A stretch of 42,856 bases of DNA, taken from contig CANQBK010000008.1 in assembly GCA_947589485.1 (NCBI GenBank), positions 1 to 42,856 on the forward strand. The letters are read 5' to 3'. The notes beneath the pieces are model-generated. The model did not search any database, had not been told where the DNA came from, and saw only the letters and a program-made list of their open reading frames with translations. This DNA comes from an uncultured Clostridia bacterium. GTDB taxonomy: Bacteria; Bacillota; Clostridia; Oscillospirales; Acutalibacteraceae. Shown in pieces: positions 7,432 through 14,790 of this stretch. The position numbers and the translations under genes were made by a program. Numbering within the stretch: the first letter of the stretch is position 1; each line of letters starts with the position of its first letter.

Positions 7432-9450
7432 TTAAGATAGAAGATCGCAGGACGGATCAATGCTGAAGCTGTAACCGTTATCGGTATAGGATACTTTGAT
7501 ATTCTTGGGATAGTTTGTCATATAATCGCTGTCAAATTCCTTATAATCTCCGGGACTGTCATCGCCATATTCATAAATATATCTGATTACAAAACCTTTG
7601 AATAACCTGCTTCTTATATTAATACCATCTCCGCCGTTCGTTATACACTCATCTAAAAATTCTCTTTCATAATGAATATATGAATCAAAGTGGCACTTTT
7701 TACCCGGAGGCAGGGCGTCGGCAGCAGATGTATCAATATCAAATGTATTTTCCTCAAACTCCGGTATAAAATCCGAGTCAAGCGGTAAAAAATAGAAAGC
7801 CTCGTCATAATAGTCGCACCTGATTCCGGTATTTACACGCGGTCCGGATCCTTCCAGTTCGGCAAAGTTGCCATAAAAAACTACCGGTCTTCCGTCTACC
7901 TTGACTATCGTACCGTTTTCAATCCTGCCGCTTGCATAGTCCGGCTTATACGGAGTGAGGTTAAACGGTATTATACATTCGTCTGACAGATCACTGTCAT
8001 AGTCATAATACATTGACAGTTTTGTGCTGTCGAGGTCATACCCGCCAAACGCACATATTATAGCGATTTCTACTTCGCCGTCATTTACACTATAAAGTAG
8101 ACCGTCTGTTTTATGTACGTTTCCGTCCTTATCGTACAAATGAAATCTCTCGGAACCGGTAAAATGGTTTATCAAATCAGAAGCCCTTTTGCCATTATCC
8201 GTGGTAAGACATATTGTAATAACGGTTGCCGTGTCATAGTCTTCCTCGTTTTCGGAGAAAGGAAAATAACTTCCATATTTTTCCATAACATTATTATATT
8301 CCGTACCGCTGTATTGTTTTGACGAAATAATCTGAGCCTTAAAGTGTTTCAGTTTGAGATCTTTCTCGGTGCTGCTGTTTTCTTTATTGCTGCTCTCCGT
8401 GCTGCTGCTTTCCTCCGGTTCACTTGATGAGTTGTCTTTGCTGTACTCCGCTTGATAGCTTTCCTGAGAGGATACGTCGGAATAATCTGTCACGGGGATA
8501 TTCGGCTGTCCTGCGGAAGTAAAGTTATTGACAACGAAAAAAACAGCAACTCCGATTATAGACACAAGCACAATTGATGCTGCGGCTATGATGACCTTAG
8601 CGGCGACCGATAGCCCCGTTGCCGCTCCGACAGACGAGGTCACTGTACCCGTACTGCCGACTGCGCCTGCGGTATTTGGAACCGTACCCGCCGATTCATA
8701 CGCCCCCGAGCCGAAAGGTGCGGACGGCTGACCGCTTGCCGATGACGATACGGACGACTGACCGCCTGCCGATGCGGGCTGAAACGGTGGTGATGATAAG
8801 CTGACAGGCAACATCGAAGATTGACTTTCCGAAACAAATACATTTCCGAGAAGAGGAAAGATAGGAACAGCGGCATAAATTTTTGTTCCATTTTTCTCAA
8901 GTTCAAGGATTTTTTCCTTTATCGTCTTTCTCGCAAAGAAAAGCCTTGTTTTGACCGCATTTTCCGTACATTCGAGAGTTTCCGCAATTTGCCTTATACT
9001 CATATTATTATAGTAGAATAATATGACAGCAAGCCTTTGCCCGTCGGGGAGATTATCTATTATTTCCATAATAAGTCTGCGTGTTTCCGCATTGTCTGCG
9101 GCATCTTCCGGCAGAACGGAAATATCGTCCTCCCTAATATTCAGAAGATTTACGTCAATATTTTCATCATCTGTGGAAAGCGGAAATCTATTGCACTTTT
9201 TCAAAAAATCCTTGCAGATATTGGCGGCAATAGACATTATCCATGAGGACAAAAGCTCATAATTATATACCTGTGCAAGATTTGTATACACCCTGACAAA
9301 CGTATCATGTGTCAAATCGCTTGCATAATTCTCGTCCTTTACCAGTTTAAGGCAAAGAAAATATACTTGAGAAACATTATCGGTGTATATCTTTTCCATA
9401 GCGCCGCTATCGCCGCCGAGCGCCGCTTTAACCAGTTCTTCATTTGTCAT
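7432..9450 (-). CDS. Membrane-tethered ECF sigma factor with large extracellular domain
   Basis: A 672-residue fusion. Residues 1-80 match sigma-70 region 2 (EKIYTDNVSQVYFLC, DLTHDTFVRVY) and about 130-185 match region 4 (LPDGQRLAVILFYYNNMS, CTENAVKTRLFFARK), an ECF sigma factor. A Ser/Gly/Pro-rich linker (about 195-278) leads to one membrane helix (about 282-308, VIIAAASIVLVSIIGVAVFF). A roughly 360-residue unrecognised C-terminal domain follows, starting with a Ser/Glu-rich linker and presumably outside the cell. No separate anti-sigma gene is adjacent. I infer that the sigma part is held at the membrane and controlled by its own outer domain, perhaps by proteolytic release. The start at 9450 has AAAGGA 11 bases upstream, and a sigma-A promoter lies at 9525-9553. 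The target genes are unknown. Confidence 0.8.
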   Translation of the reverse strand: MTNEELVKAALGGDSGAMEKIYTDNVSQVYFLCLKLVKDENYASDLTHDTFVRVYTNLAQVYNYELLSSWIMSIAANICKDFLKKCNRFPLSTDDENIDVNLLNIREDDISVLPEDAADNAETRRLIMEIIDNLPDGQRLAVILFYYNNMSIRQIAETLECTENAVKTRLFFARKTIKEKILELEKNGTKIYAAVPIFPLLGNVFVSESQSSMLPVSLSSPPFQPASAGGQSSVSSSASGQPSAPFGSGAYESAGTVPNTAGAVGSTGTVTSSVGAATGLSVAAKVIIAAASIVLVSIIGVAVFFVVNNFTSAGQPNIPVTDYSDVSSQESYQAEYSKDNSSSEPEESSSTESSNKENSSTEKDLKLKHFKAQIISSKQYSGTEYNNVMEKYGSYFPFSENEEDYDTATVITICLTTDNGKRASDLINHFTGSERFHLYDKDGNVHKTDGLLYSVNDGEVEIAIICAFGGYDLDSTKLSMYYDYDSDLSDECIIPFNLTPYKPDYASGRIENGTIVKVDGRPVVFYGNFAELEGSGPRVNTGIRCDYYDEAFYFLPLDSDFIPEFEENTFDIDTSAADALPPGKKCHFDSYIHYEREFLDECITNGGDGINIRSRLFKGFVIRYIYEYGDDSPGDYKEFDSDYMTNYPKNIKVSYTDNGYSFSIDPSCDLLS

Positions 9451-9524
9451 TACACATCATATCCTTTTTATATTTTAGATAAGAAATAAGAAAACGGTGT
9501 TTTTAATGTATTTTCACAAAATTT

Positions 9525-9553
9525 ATTATACATTACATCACTCATTGTTTCAA
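9525..9553 (-). promoter_or_regulatory. Promoter of the sigma-fusion gene
   Basis: TTGAAA (9548-9553 on minus), 17 bases, TATAAT (9525-9530), about 75 bases before the start codon. It looks like a housekeeping promoter rather than an ECF-type one, so autoregulation is not evident. Confidence 0.55.
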
Positions 9554-9626
9554 GAATTTTGTCCGTTCGTAATATCGTGAACGAGGGTGGGAGCATACGG
9601 CGTGAAGAAAACGCCATACTTTTGCG

Positions 9627-9797
9627 TTATTCGATTACGGTATCATAACAAATATTAATACGTTGTAAATTTCGTTCCGCAAGCTGTTTTAACCGTTTGT
9701 CGGCGTTGGCGATAAGACGATTTTGCGCCGCTCGAAAAGTCGTAGTTATCGGTGCAAAACAACAGCACCACATCAACACTAAAATTCTCTTTTTCAT
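9627..9797 (-). CDS. Hypothetical 56-residue peptide with hydrophobic N-terminus
   Basis: Not recognised. The start at 9797 is well supported by GGAGGTAGAAAAATG. The first 20 residues are a basic start followed by a short hydrophobic run with three adjacent cysteines (MKKRILVLMWCCCFAP), which could be a signal or membrane anchor. The remainder is basic/amphipathic (NADKRLKQLAERNLQRI). It lies upstream of the sigma-fusion gene on the same strand and might be co-transcribed, but no functional link is shown. Confidence 0.5.
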   Translation of the reverse strand: MKKRILVLMWCCCFAPITTTFRAAQNRLIANADKRLKQLAERNLQRINICYDTVIE

Positions 9798-9966
9798 TTT
9801 TCTACCTCCGTAAAATAATTTTGGTAATCCGCTATTAATTAGACGATTGAGCGTTGCAAAAGGTTTTATAAAATTCAAAAAATTTTTTTATTTGTCTGCC
9901 GCTCCCCGAATGATATGCGTAGCCTTTGTATGCGTTTTTTGTAACGGCTATTCAAGAAAGCGGCCT

Positions 9967-10090
9967 TTACGGAAAAACAAACGACCCCCGACAAAGTTCG
10001 ATAAACTCTGTCGGGGATCGTTTTATTTGGGTGTGTCCTCTTGTTCTAACTTAAGTATAGAAAAGAGGTCGGAATAATCAAACGAAAATA
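9967..10090. repeat. Dispersed repeat, copy 1, with bidirectional terminator hairpin
   Basis: About 120 bases similar to 26925-27050. The core is a long hairpin, CCCCGACA/TGTCGGGG, at about 9987-10017. T-rich sequence follows on both strands, so it can end transcription from either side. The similarity continues past the hairpin (GTGTCC, CTTAA-TATA and AATCAA-CG blocks), which shows a repeat family rather than two chance terminators. Confidence 0.6.
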
Positions 10091-10258
10091 AGAAAAACAG
10101 TAAAACTTTTCTTGTGAAAAAATAACCTTGGTTACTTACAAAAATCTTCTGCTCCAACGGAACGGAAGAAAATAAATAAACTGAAAAGATAAGAATGAAA
10201 GGATTTGTGCGAATGTTAAACAAGATAGTTGGCAGGCAATGCCGGATTTTCGGTATAA
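10091..10258. other. Gene-free AT-rich stretch after the LysM gene
   Basis: Follows the dispersed repeat and precedes the LysM-protein stop codon. No gene, promoter or recognised RNA is visible. Plus-strand open frames that start here are read-through of the repetitive antisense of the LysM gene. Confidence 0.4.
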
Positions 10259-10268
10259 TCAATCCGGC
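10241..10268 (-). terminator. Possible end-of-operon hairpin
   Basis: GCCGGATT/AATCCGGC form an 8-bp stem overlapping the LysM gene stop codon. No clear U-tract follows, so it may stabilise the 3' end instead of terminating. Confidence 0.35.
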
Positions 10269-10993
10269 AAAGCCGCTGACGGTTTGGAACTATCTTCTGC
10301 GGCAGAATTTTCCGTTTTTACTGTTGACGGTTCGGAACTGTTTTCTACGGCAGAATTTTCCGTTTTTACTGTTGACGGTTCGGAACTGTTTTCTGCGGCG
10401 GAATTTTCCGCTTTTACTGCTGACATTCCGGAACTATCTTCTGCGGCAGAATTTTCCGTTTTTACTGCTGACGGTTCGGAACTGTTTTCTGCGGCAGAAT
10501 TTTCCGTTTTTGCCGCTGACGGTTCGGAACTGTCTTCTGCGGCAGAATTTTCCGTTTTTTCGGAAATACTGTTGTCCGTTTGCTCCGACGGCTCGGACGA
10601 AACGGAGGGAACATAGTCTTTCGGCGGAATACGGAGTATTGCTCCGACCTGTATACTATCTGTATTTTCAATATTATTATATGCGGCTAATGCCTCTATG
10701 GTGATATTGAATTTTTCTGCAATTTTCGACAAAGTATCTCCGCTTTGCACCTGATATACGGTATTTGGTGTTTCTGTTACAATGTGGGGATCTTCCTGCG
10801 GTTGGGGGGCAGGATCTGTACCGGTTGCTTTAGCTGGAATTTCAATTCTCCATGTCGGTGAAAGTTTAACTTCTTTTGAATACTTTGCATAGGTTGAAAA
10901 TGATACAAATACTAAAGTTGTGATAAATAAAAGAAGAAAAGCCAAAGCACATAAACAAGTTTTTTTATTAATAGCTCTTTTGAATTTCTTCAT
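10259..10993 (-). CDS. SipW-cognate exported LysM protein with 16-residue repeats
   Basis: A 244-residue exported protein. Residues 1-38 form a SipW-type signal (basic start, long hydrophobic core, then STYAKY). A LysM domain at about 79-122 (YQVQSGDTLSKIAEKFNITIE...ILRIP) should bind peptidoglycan. The C-terminal third (about 146-240) is six copies of a 16-residue acidic Ser/Glu repeat (KTENSAAEDSSEPSAA type), probably disordered. The start at 10993 is set by GGGGGAGGTTTGAAGTGATG. It is the last gene of the SipW operon, 17 bases after its neighbour. I infer a wall-anchoring role for the exported fibre, comparable in role, not sequence, to TapA. Confidence 0.82.
   Translation of the reverse strand: MKKFKRAINKKTCLCALAFLLLFITTLVFVSFSTYAKYSKEVKLSPTWRIEIPAKATGTDPAPQPQEDPHIVTETPNTVYQVQSGDTLSKIAEKFNITIEALAAYNNIENTDSIQVGAILRIPPKDYVPSVSSEPSEQTDNSISEKTENSAAEDSSEPSAAKTENSAAENSSEPSAVKTENSAAEDSSGMSAVKAENSAAENSSEPSTVKTENSAVENSSEPSTVKTENSAAEDSSKPSAALPD
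10270..10558 (-). repeat. 48-bp tandem repeat within the LysM gene
   Basis: Six 48-bp units encode the 16-residue repeat. The units differ at a few codons (EDSSEPSAA, ENSSEPSAV, EDSSGMSAV), so copies are diverged but in frame. Confidence 0.85.
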
Positions 10994-11009
10994 CACTTCA
11001 AACCTCCCC

Positions 11010-11810
11010 CTAATTCTTTTGATTTGCTGTAATAGTAATGGACGGCTCACTTGTGTTAGATAATGGAAGAGTTTCTGTAAAAGAATATTCGGTTATATCC
11101 AATACAATAGCACAGGTATGCGTAGATTTATTTCCGGCTTCAAGCGATATTGAATCACTGTTTTGTAAAACCCAAGACACGGGCAATGTTAAATAACTTG
11201 GATCTGCAGCGGGCATTGGTAAATCTGCGGGAGGATCAGAGGCAGGGTTATTGGAAATTGTTGATTTTAACTCTTCTTTTTTAACTCCGTCAACATACAG
11301 AACAGCTTTGACACCATTTGAAAACAGACTTGGTAATTCACCTATACTATAGTTGAACCATTTGGGATTCGAGAGATCTATAAGCATATTTGCACGAAAG
11401 ATCAGATCGCAGTTAATATCAACCTCGGAAATATTTCCTCTTTCTTCATTGCTGACTGTAAAGGCACATACTAAAAGTTGGTTATCATTCAAGCCAGTGA
11501 GGTGTTCACTTTTATATTTTTCTGCTTCTTCCGGTGTCATTTGTTTTGCTTCAAACGCAAATTGTGCCGCATTAACCGAAAAAGGAGGAATTGTTACCGG
11601 TTCTGATATATATTTAGCATAAGATGTGCCGACAGACGCCATAAGAGCGGCAAATACAAGAGCAAAGCAACTTAATGCCCTTATAGATTTCCTTTTTTCG
11701 GACTTTTTTGGACTTTTTTCATACTTCGGACGGTATATCCGAAAAAGTTTATGCAGTTTTATATCCGGCTCTTCGGTTTGAACAGCCTTTTTTTCATTAT
11801 ACCCTATCAT
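11010..11810 (-). CDS. SipW-cognate exported TasA-like protein
   Basis: A 266-residue protein with an unusually long basic cytoplasmic leader (residues 1-43) before the hydrophobic signal core (about 44-62). The SipW-type recognition region VGTSYAKY follows at 60-67. The secreted part resembles TasA/camelysin-type beta-sandwich proteins by layout (ADPSYLTLPVSWVL, a late ITANQ strand), but sequence similarity is not assessed. The start at 11810 has AGAAAGGTGGG about 10 bases upstream and overlaps the end of the upstream sipW by 14 bases, so the two are coupled. It is the likely substrate of that peptidase and a candidate fibre or matrix subunit. Confidence 0.75.
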   Translation of the reverse strand: MIGYNEKKAVQTEEPDIKLHKLFRIYRPKYEKSPKKSEKRKSIRALSCFALVFAALMASVGTSYAKYISEPVTIPPFSVNAAQFAFEAKQMTPEEAEKYKSEHLTGLNDNQLLVCAFTVSNEERGNISEVDINCDLIFRANMLIDLSNPKWFNYSIGELPSLFSNGVKAVLYVDGVKKEELKSTISNNPASDPPADLPMPAADPSYLTLPVSWVLQNSDSISLEAGNKSTHTCAIVLDITEYSFTETLPLSNTSEPSITITANQKN

Positions 11811-12330
11811 GCGCTTTGCCCACCTTTCTAATTAAATAACCGGGGAGAAAAATTAAAATTCCCAACGCAAGCAGAACCGAGCATATCCCCGGAGGAGTAC
11901 GGAGCCAATAGAGAAAACTTCCCACACCCGGCAGGACTGCCTGTACCTTTCCTTTAATTTGTGTTGGAGAGAAAGGGGTGTCCTCGGTATTGTTTGCGTC
12001 GCCCTTTGTGACAGCCTTACTGCCTGTGAGGGAAACAAGGCGGTGTGTTATAAGACTTCCGTCATCGTCTTGATATATCACTATATCTCCCGGTGTATAG
12101 TTGTCCTGTTTTTGTATTATGAGCAGTGAACCCACGGGCAATGTAGGCTCCATACTGCCGGAAAGTACCGTGGCATTTCCCCAGCCGAACACGGTCGGCA
12201 AGGGATTACCCGCTATTCGGGAAATTGTCATATATCCCCAAAACGCCGCCGCTAAAAGTATCAGAACAGTAACAGCCGCCGTAATGACCCTGCCTTTATC
12301 CTTAAATAAATTCTTCATATTCATCATCAT
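11797..12330 (-). CDS. sipW: SipW-type (ER-like) signal peptidase I
   Basis: A membrane signal peptidase of the archaeal/ER-like Ser-His type, about 177 residues. It has an N-terminal membrane helix (about 14-34), the catalytic Ser in SGSMEPTLPVG (Ser59), the catalytic His in SLITHRLV (His96), the GDANN box with Asp111, and a C-terminal helix (about 148-168). The His in place of a Lys base separates it from ordinary Sec signal peptidases. The start overlaps the end of the previous gene (stop 12302) and has no clear SD; ATGs at 12330, 12327, 12324 and 12318 are possible and coupling is likely. It sits between four SipW-cognate proteins, which are its presumed substrates. Confidence 0.93.
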   Translation of the reverse strand: MMMNMKNLFKDKGRVITAAVTVLILLAAAFWGYMTISRIAGNPLPTVFGWGNATVLSGSMEPTLPVGSLLIIQKQDNYTPGDIVIYQDDDGSLITHRLVSLTGSKAVTKGDANNTEDTPFSPTQIKGKVQAVLPGVGSFLYWLRTPPGICSVLLALGILIFLPGYLIRKVGKAHDRV

Positions 12331-13177
12331 GTTTATGACGGATAATAAGTGTCAGACCGATTGCCGCAGCCGAGCAAACTCCCAAGGCTATAAACGGAAC
12401 AATATCTTTGTTGTCGCCGGTCAGCGGAGGATTTTGCGAGCCGTCCGCTGCAACCGAATTGCTCGGATTGCTCGGATTGCTCGGATTGTTCGGCTCGGTC
12501 GGATTGCTCGGATTGTCCGGCTCAAGCGGATTATCAGGTTGATCCGACCCTACGGCATCACCGCTTTGTTCGGCGGAACAGCTTATTTTAAGAATATATT
12601 CCATACTCTCTCCATAGCCGCTTGCCGCTTGGGCTGCCTTTATTCCGAGGGCGGTGTCACGTTCGTCATCAACATCTCCGTCCCACTGCCATTCGAGAGT
12701 ATAGTTATTATCCGATTCATAGCTCAGCTTTGATAAGAAATCAAGCCCCGAAAGATCGACCCACTTGTCATCGCCGCCGACAACGTATCCGTTATTGTCT
12801 TTAAGTCTGTATTCAAAAGGAATGGCGTTCTCCTCCGAAGCGTTTGTTTCTATATTGAAAGAAAACTCGCAGTCTATCGGAAAACGTGCCGTATTTTCAA
12901 CGGAAAACGAATAACTTCCCTTGCTGTACGGAGCTACGATTGCTCTGCCGCCGAACTCGTCGTTTGCAAATATGTTAACTTCGTTTGTTTCCGACCAGTC
13001 CTTTCCGTTTTCGTCACGAACTATCAGAAATTCATTGTTTGCGGAATCGGGGTCTGCCTTGGCATAGGCTATCTGAGGTGAGGTCAGAAAAAGACTTGCC
13101 CCCAACAGAACCGTAATGGAAGCCGCCATACATATCGGAAACGGACGAGTATTTTTCGGATTTGTACTCATTTCCAT
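12302..13177 (-). CDS. SipW-cognate exported protein with sortase-like C-terminal anchor
   Basis: A 291-residue surface protein. The N-terminal signal is at about 13-40 (hydrophobic core, then IAYAKADP). A secreted globular part (about 45-210) is followed by an Asn/Pro/Ser-rich linker (repeating NPSNPSNPSN near 225-243) and an ending typical of wall sorting: NPPLTGDN (PPLTG at 250-254), a membrane helix (about 260-280) and a basic/acidic tail. PPLTG departs from canonical LPxTG in the first residue, so either a non-standard sortase or simple membrane anchoring is possible. The start at 13177 has AGAGGTATGCAATATG. It follows the 13340 gene after a 160-base gap holding a strongly folded RNA segment. 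Confidence 0.8.
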   Translation of the reverse strand: MEMSTNPKNTRPFPICMAASITVLLGASLFLTSPQIAYAKADPDSANNEFLIVRDENGKDWSETNEVNIFANDEFGGRAIVAPYSKGSYSFSVENTARFPIDCEFSFNIETNASEENAIPFEYRLKDNNGYVVGGDDKWVDLSGLDFLSKLSYESDNNYTLEWQWDGDVDDERDTALGIKAAQAASGYGESMEYILKISCSAEQSGDAVGSDQPDNPLEPDNPSNPTEPNNPSNPSNPSNSVAADGSQNPPLTGDNKDIVPFIALGVCSAAAIGLTLIIRHKHDDEYEEFI

Positions 13178-13217
13178 ATTGCATACCTCTTTTCATTTAT
13201 CTTTTTTCAACTCTTAA

Positions 13218-13323
13218 AGCCGCAGCTCACCATGTATTACACGGCGAGCTGTGCCGTTAAAAGCTGAACCGTTCGGGGAAACCCCGGCCGACTGCTCCCA
13301 CTCCACGTTCGGGCAGTCAGCTT
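13218..13323 (-). ncRNA. Structured intergenic RNA segment in the SipW operon
   Basis: On the minus strand an outer stem AAGCTGA/TCAGCTT encloses two hairpins: GACTGC/GCAGTC, and a CGGGG/CCCCG stem with a TTT loop (CGGGGTTTCCCCG). A second, near-perfect 12-bp hairpin follows immediately (AGCTCGCCGTGT with ACATGGTGAGCT, GU pairs allowed). No U-tract follows, so it is not a simple terminator. I do not match it to a riboswitch family. It may be a processing or stability element that sets different levels of the two flanking genes. Confidence 0.5.
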
Positions 13324-13339
13324 ATATTTTTCAAATTTA

Positions 13340-13954
13340 TTAGATAGCTTTATGTTCTGCCTGTTCAGCTTTCAGCGTCAATTTATCAAAGGTGATTTTT
13401 TGACCTGCCAATGCTGTATCGCCTGAATCTTTGCTACTATCAAATTCCCAGTTATATCCTACATAAACTACTTGTTCTGATTGGGGCTCAATCACTACAC
13501 CATCTGTTGCAAGGGTACCAAGATTTCCTGTTATATCCGATCCACTTGTCGGATCAGTCCCTGTAAATACTGCAAGAGAGAGACCGCTATTGCTTACATC
13601 AGTAGCAGCACCAGAACCTTGGGTAACAGTTATTTTTGCAGCAACTTCACTATTGTTTTTTATTGTTATTGCCTCATAACCCCATGTTCCGGGTGCGGGC
13701 TTCGTAGGAATTTCAGCAGATCCGGAAGTAGATGAGTGTATGTCAGTAATTGAAAGATTATCAAACGATGCTGTATCCCAAGGTTCACCATTTAATTGAA
13801 CATCCCATTTGGCTGCTGTGAAAGATGCATTAGCCTCTTTCTCAGTTGTTACATACTTAGCCAAAGTGCCGCCGAGTACGCAGGTCATGAGCATTGTGCT
13901 GCCGAATACACAAGCGGCAGCCTTAAGAATACCGTTCTTTTTTGTCTTGTCCAT
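13340..13954 (-). CDS. SipW-cognate TasA/camelysin-like exported protein
   Basis: A 204-residue protein with the classic layout of TasA/CalY relatives. It has a basic start, a hydrophobic core (about 12-29), GGTLAKYVTTEKEANASFTAAKWDVQL around the cleavage region (residues 29-54), then a single beta-rich domain with the late strand pattern EPQSEQVVYVGYNWEF. No C-terminal anchor, so it may assemble into fibres. The start at 13954 has AGGAGGTTCTTACAATG. It is the first substrate gene after the operon's first SipW and so a good candidate for the main subunit. Confidence 0.85.
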   Translation of the reverse strand: MDKTKKNGILKAAACVFGSTMLMTCVLGGTLAKYVTTEKEANASFTAAKWDVQLNGEPWDTASFDNLSITDIHSSTSGSAEIPTKPAPGTWGYEAITIKNNSEVAAKITVTQGSGAATDVSNSGLSLAVFTGTDPTSGSDITGNLGTLATDGVVIEPQSEQVVYVGYNWEFDSSKDSGDTALAGQKITFDKLTLKAEQAEHKAI

Positions 13955-13992
13955 TGTAAGAACCTCCTAATTATAATATAATGTATGTAATT

Positions 13993-14018
13993 CCGACTGC
14001 TGCGTGGTCAACAGTCGG
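13993..14018 (-). other. Intergenic hairpin between first SipW and TasA-like gene
   Basis: CCGACTG/CAGTCGG, a 7-bp stem with a 12-base loop, with no U-tract after it. It is a likely mRNA-processing or stability stem protecting the downstream TasA-like message. Confidence 0.4.
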
Positions 14019-14044
14019 TAACTACCAAATTTAATAGCACCCCG

Positions 14045-14704
14045 TCAGATTTTATCTTCCGTATCCTTTTTTGTTTCCTTTGCCGTAAGATATTTGTACC
14101 GCTTCTTGCGTTGGCTTATCCTTGACGGTACTGTGAAAATAAGGAATATGACAAAAATAGGAAGAATTACGCATAAAATCATACCGATAGGCGTCTGTAT
14201 AAACAGCAGCATATTTCCCATTCCTGCAAAATGTGTGCTGTAAACACCGAGTATCTGTTCCGCTCCGACAGTATCTCTGTCGGGGGTGTTGTTGGCGTCT
14301 CCCTGTGTGGTGTACACGGTTTTTCCGTTTTCTTCGGAAACCTTAACAATACGGTGTGTCACATAAACATCGCCGCTTCGGTAGCAAACTACCGTGCCTT
14401 TTTCATATTTATCGTTTTCCGATGTGTTGCGGATAAGTATGAGATCGTTCTTTTCAAAGGACGGCGACATACTTCCCGATTCGACAATCAACGGTGTAAT
14501 ACCGAAACAACTCGGCGGAACATCAGGTTTGATAAGAGAGCTTATGAGCAGTATAACGTTGATTAAAAATCCCGGAAACAACAGCACACACAAAACTATA
14601 CCTATTATGTTGGCAACACTAAGTTTCGATTTATGGCGTGCGATTCGATTTTGCTGTCCTCCCGACAAATTTATCTCATTGCTTACTGTTTTTTCAGACT
14701 CCAT
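14045..14704 (-). CDS. sipW: SipW-type (ER-like) signal peptidase I, first gene of switch-controlled operon
   Basis: A 219-residue Ser-His signal peptidase. It has a cytoplasmic N-terminal tail (1-28), a membrane helix (about 31-58), Ser78 in VESGSMSPSF, His117 in YVTHRIV, Asp136 in GDANN and a C-terminal helix (about 165-190) followed by a basic tail. The start at 14704 has GGAGAGAGCCAAAATATG. It is the first gene of the minus-strand operon and lies 60 bases from the left inverted repeat of the promoter segment. The operon carries a second, distinct SipW (12330), so each may serve different substrates; that division is inference. Confidence 0.93.
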   Translation of the reverse strand: MESEKTVSNEINLSGGQQNRIARHKSKLSVANIIGIVLCVLLFPGFLINVILLISSLIKPDVPPSCFGITPLIVESGSMSPSFEKNDLILIRNTSENDKYEKGTVVCYRSGDVYVTHRIVKVSEENGKTVYTTQGDANNTPDRDTVGAEQILGVYSTHFAGMGNMLLFIQTPIGMILCVILPIFVIFLIFTVPSRISQRKKRYKYLTAKETKKDTEDKI

Positions 14705-14745
14705 ATTTTGGCTCTCTCCGTTCTTCTTATCGTTAAATGTTCGTT

Positions 14746-14790
14746 CTGTCGCTTTTTTAATGCAACATAATCGACATTATGTTGCATTAA
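14746..14790. other. Extended palindrome around the left inverted repeat
   Basis: TTTAATGCAACATAAT, CGAC, ATTATGTTGCATTAAA form a perfect 16-bp stem with a 4-base centre, extended by T/A runs. A-tracts rather than T-tracts follow the stem, so it is not a normal terminator. When the operon promoter is ON this hairpin lies in the sipW leader. Confidence 0.7.
14765..14784 (-). repeat. Left inverted repeat of invertible promoter segment
   Basis: The minus strand reads CAACATAATGTCGATTATGT, identical over 20 bases to plus 15044-15063. Arms CAACATAA and TTATGT flank an asymmetric 6-base centre TGTCGA, the usual layout of a tyrosine-recombinase crossover site. Confidence 0.85.

Noticed and set aside
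10195..10704. Long plus-strand open frames opposite the LysM gene
   Set aside because: They arise from the antisense of the 48-bp repeat and have no ribosome site; the minus-strand LysM gene explains the region.
13218..13323. Known riboswitch (c-di-GMP or similar)
   Set aside because: I could not match conserved cores of the c-di-GMP I/II, cobalamin or other classes I know; reported only as unnamed structure.
14746..14790. Long palindrome upstream of sipW as a terminator
   Set aside because: A-runs rather than T-runs follow the stem on both strands. It is explained better as the left crossover site with extended arms.
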